This document shows, piece by piece, positions 28,964-38,475 of a stretch of DNA of 64,000 bases. Position numbers and translations under genes: made by a program. The first letter of the stretch is position 1; each line of letters opens with the position of its first letter. This DNA comes from Cellvibrio sp. UBA7671 (GTDB taxonomy: Bacteria; Pseudomonadota; Gammaproteobacteria; Pseudomonadales; Cellvibrionaceae): contig DLHJ01000019.1 in the NCBI GenBank assembly GCA_002483145.1, forward strand, positions 62,001 to 126,000, read 5' to 3'. Below the pieces are notes generated by a model that worked only from the letters and a program-made list of their open reading frames with translations, had not been told where the DNA came from and made no database searches.

Positions 28964-30697
28964 ATGAACGTTGGCATTTCACATTATTGGTGCGCATTGA
29001 AACGTTTTTTTGCGTTTACCTTAATTCTATCTGCGCCGATTGTATCGTTGCCAGTTTTCGCTGAAGCTTTGCCCGAACTCGTCACCAAAAATGGTCGCCA
29101 CGCTTTATTGGTGGATGGGGCACCCTATTTAATGCTTGGAGCACAAACCAATAACTCCAGCAATTATCCCGCGGCATTAAAAGATGTCTGGCCGTCGGTT
29201 GAAAAAATGCATGCCAATACCTTGAGTATTCCCGTCGCTTGGGAACAAATCGAACCGGTTGAAGGCCAATTCGATTTCTCTTTTGTCGATGTATTGCTAA
29301 AACAAGCGCGCGAGCGCGATGTAAAAGTGGTGCTGCTCTGGTTTGCGACTTGGAAAAACAACGCTCCTCACTATGCACCGGCATGGGTGAAGTTGGATAA
29401 CAAACGTTTTCCGCGTGTAGTGAAACAAGATGGCGATACGCTCAATTCAATGTCGCCGCTGGGTAAGAACACCTTGGAGGCGGATAAAAAAGCCTTTGTT
29501 GAATTAATGAAGCATTTAAAGAAAACCGATAAAGACCATACCGTCATTATTGTGCAGGTAGAAAACGAAGTGGGTACCTATGGCGCCGTGCGCGATTACT
29601 CCGCTGTTGCCCAACAGCAATTCAACTCCCCCGTGCCTGCTGATTTGATTGAAAAGCTGAAATTAAAATCCGGTAGTTGGGCGCAAGTGTTTGGTAAAGA
29701 TGCCGACGAATTTTTTCACGCCTACTACATCGCCAAATATTGCAATGAAATTGCCGAAGCAGGTAAGGCGGTAAAAAATCTGCCGATGTATGTGAACGTG
29801 GCATTGCGCAATCCCTTTAATCCCGGTTTGCCTGGGCAGTATTCCAGTGGTGGAGGCACCGATAACGTGCTGCATATTTGGAAAGCGGCAGCGCCAGCGA
29901 TTGATTTAATCGCCCCGGATATTTATTTCCGCGATCACAAAACAGTTAGCAAAGTATTGGATTTGTATGCACGCCCCGACAACGCATTATTTGTTGCCGA
30001 GATTGGTAATGATCAACCTTTTGCGCGCTATTTCTATCCCACCTTGGGCAAAGGCGGAATTGGTTTCTCGCCTTTCGGCATGGATAATACTGGCTATACC
30101 AATTATCCACTCGGTGCAAAAGAATATAACGATGAGGTGATCGAATATTTTGCCCAGCACTATCGCGCTATTGCACCGGGCATGCGCCCATGGGCAAAGC
30201 TGTTATTTGAAAATAACAGCTGGGGTTTAGCCGAACCACTGGATACCACTGGCGATACACAAAAAATCTGGAATGCAGAAGCAACTCCCGCTGAAAAAGA
30301 ACAACACAGCAAGGACCGCGCTGCAGCACTCACCCAATTGGTTGATGCAGGATTATGGGATATAGAAGTGACCTATGGTCGCCCCATGTTTTGGATTGCG
30401 CCACCCGAAGGAAATACCCCGGCGGCTGGCGGCGCACTGGTTGTGAAGTTGAGTGATAACGAATATTTGGTTACAGCACACAAAGCACGTGTGGAATTTA
30501 AACCATCAGCAGAATTGGTTGGTAAAAAATATATGATCGAACGCGTGGAAGAAGGCCACTTCTCAACCATTCCTGATGAAAAAGGTGAGTGGAGGATGGA
30601 TCGTGTTTGGAATGGCGATCAAACCGACTGGGGTATGAATTTCAGTGATCGCGCGGTTACGTTGAGGGTCAAAATGGCTGCGTATACAACGAATTAA
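28964..30697 (+). CDS. GH35 beta-galactosidase, Bgl35A-like (DUF5597)
   Basis: A 577-residue beta-galactosidase with a signal peptide (about 1-33, ending PVFAEA). The catalytic barrel has the acid/base Glu202 in QVENEVGTYG and the nucleophile Glu346 in FVAEIGND; their spacing of 144 equals that of the characterised C. japonicus Bgl35A. A C-terminal DUF5597 beta domain follows (about 420-577). In xyloglucan it would remove galactose from side chains once fucose is gone. GGTGAGG precedes the ATG. Confidence 0.94.
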   Translation: MNVGISHYWCALKRFFAFTLILSAPIVSLPVFAEALPELVTKNGRHALLVDGAPYLMLGAQTNNSSNYPAALKDVWPSVEKMHANTLSIPVAWEQIEPVEGQFDFSFVDVLLKQARERDVKVVLLWFATWKNNAPHYAPAWVKLDNKRFPRVVKQDGDTLNSMSPLGKNTLEADKKAFVELMKHLKKTDKDHTVIIVQVENEVGTYGAVRDYSAVAQQQFNSPVPADLIEKLKLKSGSWAQVFGKDADEFFHAYYIAKYCNEIAEAGKAVKNLPMYVNVALRNPFNPGLPGQYSSGGGTDNVLHIWKAAAPAIDLIAPDIYFRDHKTVSKVLDLYARPDNALFVAEIGNDQPFARYFYPTLGKGGIGFSPFGMDNTGYTNYPLGAKEYNDEVIEYFAQHYRAIAPGMRPWAKLLFENNSWGLAEPLDTTGDTQKIWNAEATPAEKEQHSKDRAAALTQLVDAGLWDIEVTYGRPMFWIAPPEGNTPAAGGALVVKLSDNEYLVTAHKARVEFKPSAELVGKKYMIERVEEGHFSTIPDEKGEWRMDRVWNGDQTDWGMNFSDRAVTLRVKMAAYTTN

Positions 30698-30717
30698 AAA
30701 ACCAGGGCGAAGAGAAA

Positions 30718-30779
30718 AGGGCGCGGCAAGCAGCGCCCCTACAAATTGCACCCGTAGAGGCGCTGCTTGCCCCGCCCTG
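30718..30779. repeat. Palindromic repeat element, copy 1
   Basis: An inverted repeat of 62 bases: left arm AGGGCGCGGCAAGCAGCGCC (on to CCTAC) and right arm GTAGAGGCGCTGCTTGCCCC (on to GCCCT), around an 11-base centre. A second copy lies at 33914-33979 with nearly the same arms, so the two flank the GH31 gene. It is a REP/BIME-type element. The T run after it (30780-30784) means it could also end transcription from the GH35 gene. Confidence 0.88.
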
Positions 30780-30841
30780 TTTTTCGTCCTGTCTCTATAA
30801 AATATTCAAATTTTTAAAATCGTAAAACGAGGAAAACAAAA

Positions 30842-33826
30842 ATGCTATCTGCATTAAAACGGCTTTCACACAAAGCCATGATCAAGCATTGCATTATCGG
30901 TGTTGCATCGGTCGCGCTTTTGCAAGCTTGTTCCAAACAGTCAGGCAATGAATCAACATCCAACACTACAGCGCCTACCCAACAAGTTAAAGCCTTGGCG
31001 CAAGTTGAAAAAACTGCAGAAGGTGTAGTGATTACGCTTGCAGAAGGTGCAGTAAAAAAGGTGCGTTTGCAGGTAATGAGCGAAAAAATTATTCGTGTGA
31101 CTGCATTGCCCGGAACGGATTTTTCGGTATTGCCCGAATCCATTCAGGTTGTTGCCAAACCAATAACTGCAGTTCCGTTTACGGTTGATGAGACAGGTGA
31201 AAAGCTCGTCCTAAAAACGGCGCAAGTCGCTGCTGAAGTTTCGTTAATCGATGGCACTGTGAGTTTCCGCGATGCAAAAGGTAATCTGTTATTACAAGAA
31301 GAAAATCGCGGTACTTTTTCACCGGTGACTGCAGATCCGATCAAGCCGGATGCGGACTCTTTTGCAATCCGCCAGGAATTTAACCGCGACACCGATGAAG
31401 GCTTTTTTGGTTTGGGTCAACACCAAAATGGTCAAGTGAATTACGCGGGTGAAAACGTGGAACTTACCACCTACAATCTGGTGATTTCAATTCCTTATGT
31501 CGTTTCCAGCCGCAACTATGGTGTGCTCTGGGATAACAACTCTGTCACCCGTTTTGGCGACCCACGCGAAACCCAGCCATTAAATGTTTCACTGAAATTG
31601 TATGATGCAGAAGGTAAAGAAGGTGGTTTGACTGCGCGCTATTACGATGGCAATGAGTTAAAACTCACTCGCGTGGAAGCCGATTTGAATTATCAATTCT
31701 TCAGCGACAACAGTGTGCGTGAGGTGCCATTCCCGGATGAAGTGAAAGATGCAAAAAATCTGCGCATCGAGTGGGAAGGCAGCATTCAAAGCGATGAGTC
31801 AGGCACTCATCATTTCAAAATGTACAACTCCGGTTACGCAAAATTATTTGTCGATGGCCAGCTGGCGCTGGATCGCTGGCGTTTGAACTGGAACCCCTGG
31901 TACCACACCTACAAAATGGATATGAAGGCGGGCGAGAAAAAAGCCGTTAAAGTGGATTGGACGGTGAGTGGCGGTTTCTTCCGCTTAACGCACCTGGATC
32001 CTATGCCAGTGGAAGAGCAAAAAGAATTGTCACTGACGTCTGATACGGGCAAAGCCATTGATTACTATTTTGTAGTCGGCAACAACAAAGATGAAGTCGT
32101 GGGTGGTTACCGCGAATTAACGGGCAAAGCCGTCATGTTGCCAAAATGGGTTTATGGTTTCTGGCAAAGCCGCGAGCGCTATAAAAATCAGGACGAAATC
32201 GTCAACACCTTTAAATACTATCGCGAGAAAAAAATCCCGATTGATAACATCGTGTTGGATTGGTCTTACTGGCCAGAAAATGCCTGGGGCAGCCACGATT
32301 TTGATCCGGCACACTTTCCTGATCCAAAAGCCATGACCGATAAAATCCACGCAATGAACGGCAATATTATGATTTCCGTGTGGCCTAAATTTTACCCCAC
32401 CACCGAAACTTATAAAGAATTGAATGCAAAAGGTTACATGTTCAATAAGAACATTGAAGAAGGTAATCTGGACTGGATTGGAAAAGGTTATTTGAATGCG
32501 TTTTACGATCCTTACCCAAAAGAAGCGCAGGAAATTTTCTGGAAGCAAATCAACGAGAAAATTAAATCCAAAGGTTTTGATGCATGGTGGTTGGATGCGG
32601 CTGAGCCGGATATCCACTCGAATTTGTCATTCACCAAACGCAAAGAATTAATGAGCCGTGAAGGTGGAATTGCATCGGGTGCAGAGAATTTCAACTCTTA
32701 CGCAATTCCCAATGCATCGGCGGTATATAACGGCGAGCGCGCAACCAGCCCGGAGAAACGTTCATTTATTTTGACTCGCTCAGGTTTTGGCGGCATCCAG
32801 CGTACCGGCGCAGCCATTTGGAGTGGTGACACTTCATCGGATTGGAATAATTTGAAAGACCAAATTGCCGCAGGTGTCAGCACCGGTATTGCCGGTATGC
32901 CTAACTGGAGTTTTGATATCGGTGGTTTTACACCGGAAGATAAATATCGTTGGGGCAATAAAAATGGTGGCGAAGCACTGAAAGTGCAGGACTTAAGACC
33001 TGAATTGGTTGCTGATTGGCAAGAGCTGAACGTGCGTTGGTTCCAATTCGGCGCTTTCGTGCCACTGTTCCGTTCACACGGCCAGTATCCTTACCGCGAA
33101 ATTTTCAGTCTCGCCGATGAGGGTACCGAGGTATACAACACACTCGAATCCTACATTAAATTGCGCTATCGATTGATGCCTTACATTTACACATTAGCGG
33201 GCGATACTTATCACAAAAACGGAACTATTATGCGTCCGCTGGTGATGGATTTCCCGAACGACAAAACGGGTTGGAATATCAATACGCAATACATGTTTGG
33301 CCCTGCATTTTTAGTTAACCCTGTATATGAAAACAAAGCGCGCAGTCGCGATGTGTATTTGCCTGCAGGTGCAGACTGGTTCAATTTTTACACCGGTGAG
33401 AAATTTATCGGCGGTCAAACCATTAAAGCCGACGCACCTTTCACGCAAATGCCCTTGTTTGTTAAAGCCGGTTCAATTGTTCCCACCGGCGCCGCCATTC
33501 AACATGTCGACGAAGGTTTGAATACACCATTAACGCTGAATGTTTACGCAGGTGCAAACGGCAACTTCGAAATTTATGAAGACGATGGCCGCTCAACCAA
33601 ATACGAATCGGGTGAGTGGGCGCGCATTCCAGTTAGCTACGACGATGCAACGGGCACTGTCACCGTCGGAGACCGCGTCGGCGGTTTCACTGGTATGGCC
33701 AATGAACGCAAGATCAGTGTTCGCTTTATCAGTGGCGTCAATAAAGATGCTGCAAATTTTGATGTAGGTGTGCAAGAGACAATTACCTATGCAGGTAAAT
33801 CAGTTACGGTGAAATTAACAAAATAA
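30842..33826 (+). CDS. GH31 alpha-xylosidase with PA14 insert, Xyl31A-like lipoprotein
   Basis: A 994-residue exo-acting alpha-xylosidase that takes xylose from the non-reducing end of xyloglucan oligosaccharides. A lipoprotein signal ends LLQAC with Cys30 as lipid anchor, so it is membrane-attached, probably facing the periplasm. A GH31 N-terminal beta domain (about 55-260) is broken by a PA14 domain (about 262-390), the arrangement of C. japonicus Xyl31A. The nucleophile is Asp585 in WWLDAAEPD and the acid/base Asp663 in IWSGDTSSDW. GAGGA precedes the ATG. It is flanked by the two palindromic repeat elements. Confidence 0.95.
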   Translation: MLSALKRLSHKAMIKHCIIGVASVALLQACSKQSGNESTSNTTAPTQQVKALAQVEKTAEGVVITLAEGAVKKVRLQVMSEKIIRVTALPGTDFSVLPESIQVVAKPITAVPFTVDETGEKLVLKTAQVAAEVSLIDGTVSFRDAKGNLLLQEENRGTFSPVTADPIKPDADSFAIRQEFNRDTDEGFFGLGQHQNGQVNYAGENVELTTYNLVISIPYVVSSRNYGVLWDNNSVTRFGDPRETQPLNVSLKLYDAEGKEGGLTARYYDGNELKLTRVEADLNYQFFSDNSVREVPFPDEVKDAKNLRIEWEGSIQSDESGTHHFKMYNSGYAKLFVDGQLALDRWRLNWNPWYHTYKMDMKAGEKKAVKVDWTVSGGFFRLTHLDPMPVEEQKELSLTSDTGKAIDYYFVVGNNKDEVVGGYRELTGKAVMLPKWVYGFWQSRERYKNQDEIVNTFKYYREKKIPIDNIVLDWSYWPENAWGSHDFDPAHFPDPKAMTDKIHAMNGNIMISVWPKFYPTTETYKELNAKGYMFNKNIEEGNLDWIGKGYLNAFYDPYPKEAQEIFWKQINEKIKSKGFDAWWLDAAEPDIHSNLSFTKRKELMSREGGIASGAENFNSYAIPNASAVYNGERATSPEKRSFILTRSGFGGIQRTGAAIWSGDTSSDWNNLKDQIAAGVSTGIAGMPNWSFDIGGFTPEDKYRWGNKNGGEALKVQDLRPELVADWQELNVRWFQFGAFVPLFRSHGQYPYREIFSLADEGTEVYNTLESYIKLRYRLMPYIYTLAGDTYHKNGTIMRPLVMDFPNDKTGWNINTQYMFGPAFLVNPVYENKARSRDVYLPAGADWFNFYTGEKFIGGQTIKADAPFTQMPLFVKAGSIVPTGAAIQHVDEGLNTPLTLNVYAGANGNFEIYEDDGRSTKYESGEWARIPVSYDDATGTVTVGDRVGGFTGMANERKISVRFISGVNKDAANFDVGVQETITYAGKSVTVKLTK

Positions 33827-33863
33827 TTCCTTAGTTTCTTCGCGAAATAAATGGCGTTAAAAC

Positions 33864-33906
33864 AAAAAGCCCGGTCATTGCAAAATGGTCGGGCTTTTTG
33901 TTTTTG
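33864..33906 (+). terminator. Rho-independent terminator after GH31 gene
   Basis: Stem AAAAAGCCCG / CGGGCTTTTT (extended by a further short pairing) with T runs after it, 37 bases past the GH31 stop. Confidence 0.88.
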
Positions 33907-33913
33907 GATGATA

Positions 33914-33979
33914 AGGGCGCAGCAAGCGGCGCCCCTACACACAGCATCGCACCAGTAGGGGCGCTGCTTGCTGCGCCCT
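33914..33979. repeat. Palindromic repeat element, copy 2
   Basis: An inverted repeat of 66 bases with arms AGGGCGCAGCAAGCGGCGCC (on to CCTAC) and GTAGGGGCGCTGCTTGCTGC (on to GCCCT). It differs from copy 1 (30718-30779) by a few substitutions in the arms and by the centre. The arms here are perfectly or almost perfectly complementary. Confidence 0.88.
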
Positions 33980-34209
33980 ATTTGGGATATCAATTATCTT
34001 TCGCAGCGGATAATAGTAGAAAGCCGTCACAGAAATGTTAATTAGCTATAGGATGCAATTGGGTGTTATTCTGGCGACCTACTGAATATTTTTCCTGCCT
34101 CGTCTGAGCCTTCATCTCAGCTCTTCCGACTATGGTCAAGCATTCTTGACCATCCTTTTTAAGCTTGTTACGCGCCGCGCCCAAAGAGCTTAAATTCAGA
34201 GCGAACGCT

Positions 34210-35115
34210 ATGTCGGAAAAATTGCACGTTAGTGAGCCTGCGGGTCTTATGGTGTTTCTCAGTACGCAACTGCAGGGTTGGGCGCGCAGTAAAATTAAGC
34301 AGCGGTTACAAAGCGGTTGCGTCAGTGTCAATGGCACTACCATTACACAGCATGATTACGCGCTTCAAAACGGTGATCTGGTTGAAGTAGGAGCAACTGC
34401 CAAGGCAGCTAGTAGCTCACCCTCACAATTGGAAATTTTGTATTCTGATCGCGATATTATCGCCATCAATAAACCTGCTGGTTTGTTGTCGGTAGGCAAT
34501 GCGAAAGAAACTCAGCAGCATGCTCTGGCCATTTTGCGCAATCAATTATCGCGCCGCACGCACGCCGTAAAGTTGTGGCCGGTAAACCGGATTGATCGCG
34601 ATACTTCAGGGGTTTTATTATTCGCCACTTCACGCGAAATGCGCGAAGCCGTAATGGATAAATGGGATCAAGCCGAGAAAACCTATTTGGCGATTGTAGA
34701 AGGTTGCCCAGACCCGGCGCAGGGAACAATCGATCAACCCTTACGTTTGGATGAAGTGGAATACCGCGTTCACGTAGGTGCGCATCCAGATGCAAAACCC
34801 GCCATCACCCATTTCAAAACAGAACGCACCAACACCACACGCACGCTTTTGCAGGTTCAAATAGACACTGGGCGACAGCATCAAATCCGCGCGCATTTAT
34901 CCTGGCTGGGTTATCCCGTAGTCGGTGATGAACGCTACGGCACCAACGGCGATCGCATGGGTTTACATGCGTTGCGGTTAAAAATAATTCATCCAAAAAC
35001 CGGCAAAGAATTAGTGTTTGAAACACCTGCTCCTGCGGATTTTTTTGCGTTGATGAATCAAAATTCTTCTACTACGAGAGGAAAAAAATTAACTAAACCG
35101 GTTTCTAGAAGGTGA
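34210..35115 (+). CDS. RluA-family RNA pseudouridine synthase
   Basis: A 301-residue cytoplasmic enzyme that isomerises uridine in rRNA or tRNA. An S4 RNA-binding domain (about 10-75, ARSKIKQRLQSGCVSVNG) precedes the RluA/RsuA catalytic domain, with the catalytic Asp in RIDRDTSGVLLFA and the GRQHQIRAHL motif. The frame is open with a TTG from 34165, but the ATG at 34210 gives the usual family N terminus. It could be RluD-, RluC- or TruC-like; the target cannot be told by eye. Not linked to the sugar genes around it. Confidence 0.88.
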   Translation: MSEKLHVSEPAGLMVFLSTQLQGWARSKIKQRLQSGCVSVNGTTITQHDYALQNGDLVEVGATAKAASSSPSQLEILYSDRDIIAINKPAGLLSVGNAKETQQHALAILRNQLSRRTHAVKLWPVNRIDRDTSGVLLFATSREMREAVMDKWDQAEKTYLAIVEGCPDPAQGTIDQPLRLDEVEYRVHVGAHPDAKPAITHFKTERTNTTRTLLQVQIDTGRQHQIRAHLSWLGYPVVGDERYGTNGDRMGLHALRLKIIHPKTGKELVFETPAPADFFALMNQNSSTTRGKKLTKPVSRR

Positions 35116-35161
35116 AATAAATCTGTTGTTTATTAATCGATTCGTTGAGCCGCTATTAACT

Positions 35162-35196
35162 AAAAATGCCCGGCCGCTGTAAAGCGACCGGGCATT
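35162..35196 (-). terminator. Terminator between converging rluA-like and pectate lyase genes
   Basis: Strong stem AAATGCCCGG / CCGGGCATTT with inner pairing CCGCT / AGCGA. The longer T run is on the minus strand (bases 35162-35166), so it mainly serves the pectate lyase gene, though it could work both ways. Confidence 0.85.
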
Positions 35197-35213
35197 TGCA
35201 TTCTCACAGTCGA

Positions 35214-36896
35214 TCAGTCTTTCGCCACATCTATCTTGCCCGCACCTGCATAAGTTGGCACCAGGATTGGCAATACCGATGCGCTATTAATCGTGTACTG
35301 ATAAAAATTGCGTGGATTAAATGCCAAACCGTTGTCTACGTGTAATATCCATTCTGCGTTTGGGTTAAACAATTTCACAATATTGTCATTGGTAAATGTC
35401 ACCTTGGCACTTTGCTCGCTGTCTTCACTGACTACGTAAAGCTCTCCGCTATCCACATAAATATTATTCGCTTCCAGATACAACTCTGCTTCCGGGCCAG
35501 CTAATGCGATGTAGGAAATCTGGCGGCTGGGGCCAGTGCGGTCGTTGAAAAAATAATTATTGTAGACATGTGCCTTACCAAAACGTACGCGGGGATGGCG
35601 TTGATAGGTATTTTCAAAATAATTGTGGTGATAAGTCACGTGCAGGCGCCCTGAATCCTGAACGGCATTACTATCAACGTGCCCTAACAGCATGGTCTTG
35701 TTGTAGTGATAAAAATGGTTCCAGGAAACTGTCACCCAATCGCCACCGCGTTTTACATCCACAGCACCATCAATGCGTCCCGCGAGCGTGGAGTTAGGGG
35801 CACTGTAAATAAAGGTGTTGTGGTCTACCCACACATGGTGAGAAAAACATTCAACCGTTACACCATCGGCATCGGGGTTTGAACCTGCGTCATACACATC
35901 GCGGAAAGTTAAATTGCGAATAACGACATTGGATACATAAGTGTTACTCGTGTTGTACGCTTCAAGGCATCCGGTAGTGCCGCCGACACGGAAACCTATT
36001 TGCCGCAAAATCGCAGTATTGCCAACACCAACAATTGTTTTGTTGGACGCTACATTAAATTTTACGTACCCCGTCGGTGGTTGAATCGTGCCTTCTACCT
36101 GAATCACATAAGGCTCGCTCGCCGTAATATAGGTTTGCAGTTGCTCAAAGGTCGTTACCCTCACAACCGCACCGCCCGCACCGCCCGTTGTTGTTGGAAC
36201 ACCCAACGCTGGAACGGTAGCAAAACCTGTCAATGAAAAATCAGGTGTTTCACTAATCGGTATGCTGGATGCGGAGCTACTGGAAACTGACTGCACCGAC
36301 GAGCGCGATGAACTCAATATTGGAGTGGAAGAATTACTACTCGGCGAACTGCTGGAAACACGGCTGGACGATTGCACAGACGCAACAGAAGAGGGAGCTG
36401 ATGAATTGGGTACTGAGGATGCAGCTCCGCAATTGCCCGCCACTGCATTTCCACCGACGGTCAAAGAATCAATATTGGCAATTTCTTGCGAACCCGTTGC
36501 GCGCAATCGCAGCTGGTTTGCACCTGCCATTAAATTGATATTTTTGGTCACCGTGCTCCATGTTGATAGCGACGCAGTACGCGGAAATGACAAGCTGCCC
36601 GATGAGCCATTCACTGTTAAGCCCGCACTGGTTGATCCCACATTCGCATAACGAAAACTAATGGAATAACTACCGCTCGCAGGTACATTTATCTGGTAAT
36701 TAATTCCCTGCCCGCCGGAGTTATTGATATCGACATAACCGGCACCGGTGTAACCGTTGTTAGCGGTGCTGATAATGCCGTCGTAACTGCAAAATCCCGG
36801 ATCATTTTCCTGGATGGTGACGGCAGCGGAGACAAGCGATGAAATAGATGTGGAAGCCAGTGCCAGAACAGCAGCTGACGCAATTTTAGTAAACAT
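35214..36896 (-). CDS. Secreted pectate lyase, CBM35-like module plus PL1
   Basis: A 560-residue secreted enzyme that cleaves polygalacturonate by calcium-dependent beta-elimination. Order: Sec signal peptide (1-24), a CBM35/CBM6-like beta-sandwich (about 27-150, QENDPGFCSYDG...ANIDSLTVG), a Ser-rich linker (about 158-215) and a PL1 parallel beta-helix. Seen in the catalytic part: the vWiDH motif (HHVWVDHNTF), calcium-site aspartates (NPDADG, DGAVDVKRG) and the catalytic-arginine region RHPRVRFGKAHVYNNYF. The serine linker is typical of Cellvibrio plant-wall enzymes. It is alone on this strand. Confidence 0.93.
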   Translation of the reverse strand: MFTKIASAAVLALASTSISSLVSAAVTIQENDPGFCSYDGIISTANNGYTGAGYVDINNSGGQGINYQINVPASGSYSISFRYANVGSTSAGLTVNGSSGSLSFPRTASLSTWSTVTKNINLMAGANQLRLRATGSQEIANIDSLTVGGNAVAGNCGAASSVPNSSAPSSVASVQSSSRVSSSSPSSNSSTPILSSSRSSVQSVSSSSASSIPISETPDFSLTGFATVPALGVPTTTGGAGGAVVRVTTFEQLQTYITASEPYVIQVEGTIQPPTGYVKFNVASNKTIVGVGNTAILRQIGFRVGGTTGCLEAYNTSNTYVSNVVIRNLTFRDVYDAGSNPDADGVTVECFSHHVWVDHNTFIYSAPNSTLAGRIDGAVDVKRGGDWVTVSWNHFYHYNKTMLLGHVDSNAVQDSGRLHVTYHHNYFENTYQRHPRVRFGKAHVYNNYFFNDRTGPSRQISYIALAGPEAELYLEANNIYVDSGELYVVSEDSEQSAKVTFTNDNIVKLFNPNAEWILHVDNGLAFNPRNFYQYTINSASVLPILVPTYAGAGKIDVAKD

Positions 36897-37255
36897 AAAA
36901 AATCCTCGGCAATTAGTTATTGTTTATTGACCGAATATTTTTTGCAGTTTCTTATTATTAATTTAAACAGCAGCGCAGGAATGGCAGATTCGTCACTCCT
37001 GTTGCGCGTAGATAGTATAGTTTGAAAACTGGGCTGTAGAAAAATAAAACGCGATTTGGCGAAATAAATCACTTTTACGGTTTACACAATATTAAAAATT
37101 ATCTTTTAATTAAATTGAGTTAGAAGGGCGAGTGGACAAATGAATTTCACATGTTGACAAGTGTCCGGGAATTGATCGCAAATTAAGTTGAGTTCAATGC
37201 CATTTTCTAACCAGGCATTAATCCCCGCAAGTACGGTTGTGTGTCCACCTTGCTT
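36897..37255. other. Intergenic region without a recognised gene
   Basis: About 360 AT-rich bases upstream of the pectate lyase gene (minus strand) and downstream of the PNPOx-like gene. It should hold the lyase promoter. No gene, repeat or confident operator was seen. Confidence 0.6.
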
Positions 37256-37792
37256 TTACATTTTTACTTTCCCTTCGATAGAATCATCCAGTGTTTTACC
37301 TATCAACGCGCCAATAGCCATTTTAATTCCCGCCACAGCAAAACCATGTTTGATATCCCAGTAATAGCCTTCGGTTGGCGTCACTTTGATAACAGAGATA
37401 CGCGGATCATTTTCGCCTTCAGTAAACCAGGTTTTAAATATCGGCTTCCATAATTCTTTAATTCTGTTTTCATCGCGTGAAGCAGTGGCAGTGCCTTTAA
37501 TGACTAAAAAGTCAGAATGAGCCGAGCCTTGAAAATGCAAAGTAACACTGGGGTTTATCGCAATTTCCTGATCTTTGTGGCTGTCATTTGCACTCAGGAA
37601 CCAAATATTGCCCTCGTCGTCCACCTCTTGCACTCCCATAGGGCGCGTTCCACAAGATTCTGCAACTGCAATAGCAGTGCTGAAAAAGCAACTCTCTGCC
37701 TTATCAATAATCTGTTTTATTTTCTCAACAGCGGCAACGCCGCTCAGGTCTTCATGGTTATGTTCGGTTTGGTTTTCATTAATTGAATTCAT
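37256..37792 (-). CDS. General stress protein, pyridoxamine-phosphate-oxidase-like flavin-binding fold
   Basis: A 178-residue cytoplasmic protein of the general stress protein 26/YdaG group, a split-barrel fold that binds FMN or F420. Family-like stretches are FFSTAIAVAESCGTRPMGVQEVDDEGNIWFLS and KDQEIAINPSVTLHFQG, with the Trp in EGYYWDIKHG near the end. No catalytic reaction is assigned to this subgroup. It is divergent from the small DUF6435 gene, next to BON-domain and glycine-rich stress proteins, which suggests a shared stress role. Confidence 0.82.
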   Translation of the reverse strand: MNSINENQTEHNHEDLSGVAAVEKIKQIIDKAESCFFSTAIAVAESCGTRPMGVQEVDDEGNIWFLSANDSHKDQEIAINPSVTLHFQGSAHSDFLVIKGTATASRDENRIKELWKPIFKTWFTEGENDPRISVIKVTPTEGYYWDIKHGFAVAGIKMAIGALIGKTLDDSIEGKVKM

Positions 37793-37998
37793 AATAATCT
37801 CGCATGGGTAATGTTAGAAACGTCAGGCGCTGCTCTTACAGCGTGGTTCTCACCAGCTTAAATGATGCGAACCTGACGAACTGTTCGGTAAGCAACCTAG
37901 CGAGGTTTTTTTGGGAGGAGGACTAGTGAGTGGGTAGATTGAACCAAAACCTGTTGGCAACCGTAATAGCTGACTAAAGAAATTAACGGATAATTACT

Positions 37999-38178
37999 AT
38001 GTTTTCCTTTTTCAAAAAAGATCCGCTTAAAGAGCTCAATAAACAATATCTGCAAAAATTAGAAGAGGCCATGTATGCACAGCGCAATGGCGATATCAGG
38101 TCTTATTCGATGCTCACGAGTGAGGCGGAGGATATTTTGAAGAAGATCGAAACTATGGAGAAACCAACAGAAAAGTAA
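37999..38178 (+). CDS. Small DUF6435 (Lacal_2735 family) protein
   Basis: A 59-residue protein beginning MFSFFKKDPLKELNKQY and containing EEAMYAQRNGDIRSY, which I recognise as the DUF6435/Lacal_2735 pattern of small proteins found in marine and soil proteobacteria and Bacteroidetes. It is mostly helical and charged, with no signal peptide. ACGGA lies upstream of the ATG. Function unknown; position among stress-type genes suggests, without proof, a stress link. Easily missed because of its length. Confidence 0.82.
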   Translation: MFSFFKKDPLKELNKQYLQKLEEAMYAQRNGDIRSYSMLTSEAEDILKKIETMEKPTEK

Positions 38179-38475
38179 TTTGCACCATGAAAATGAGAGT
38201 ATCAATTCTCACCTATGTGGGAAGATTTTCATTTAGAGACCATGCACAAAAATCCTCAGGTCGCCCATCTCGTATCGCAATGCTTAAGCATCTCGACTGT
38301 CTCTTAAAGTGATGTGCTTGACTACTCCTCCCCCAAACCAGCTCTATATCGTTTTAAATTCTTAATAGAAAATTAGCTCCAATGTGTGCTACCAAACAAT
38401 CAAATGAAATTTCTCGGCATAGACTGCGCACAGCAGGTTGCGAATTGGCGGCCACTTATTAACTACCGGAGAGAA

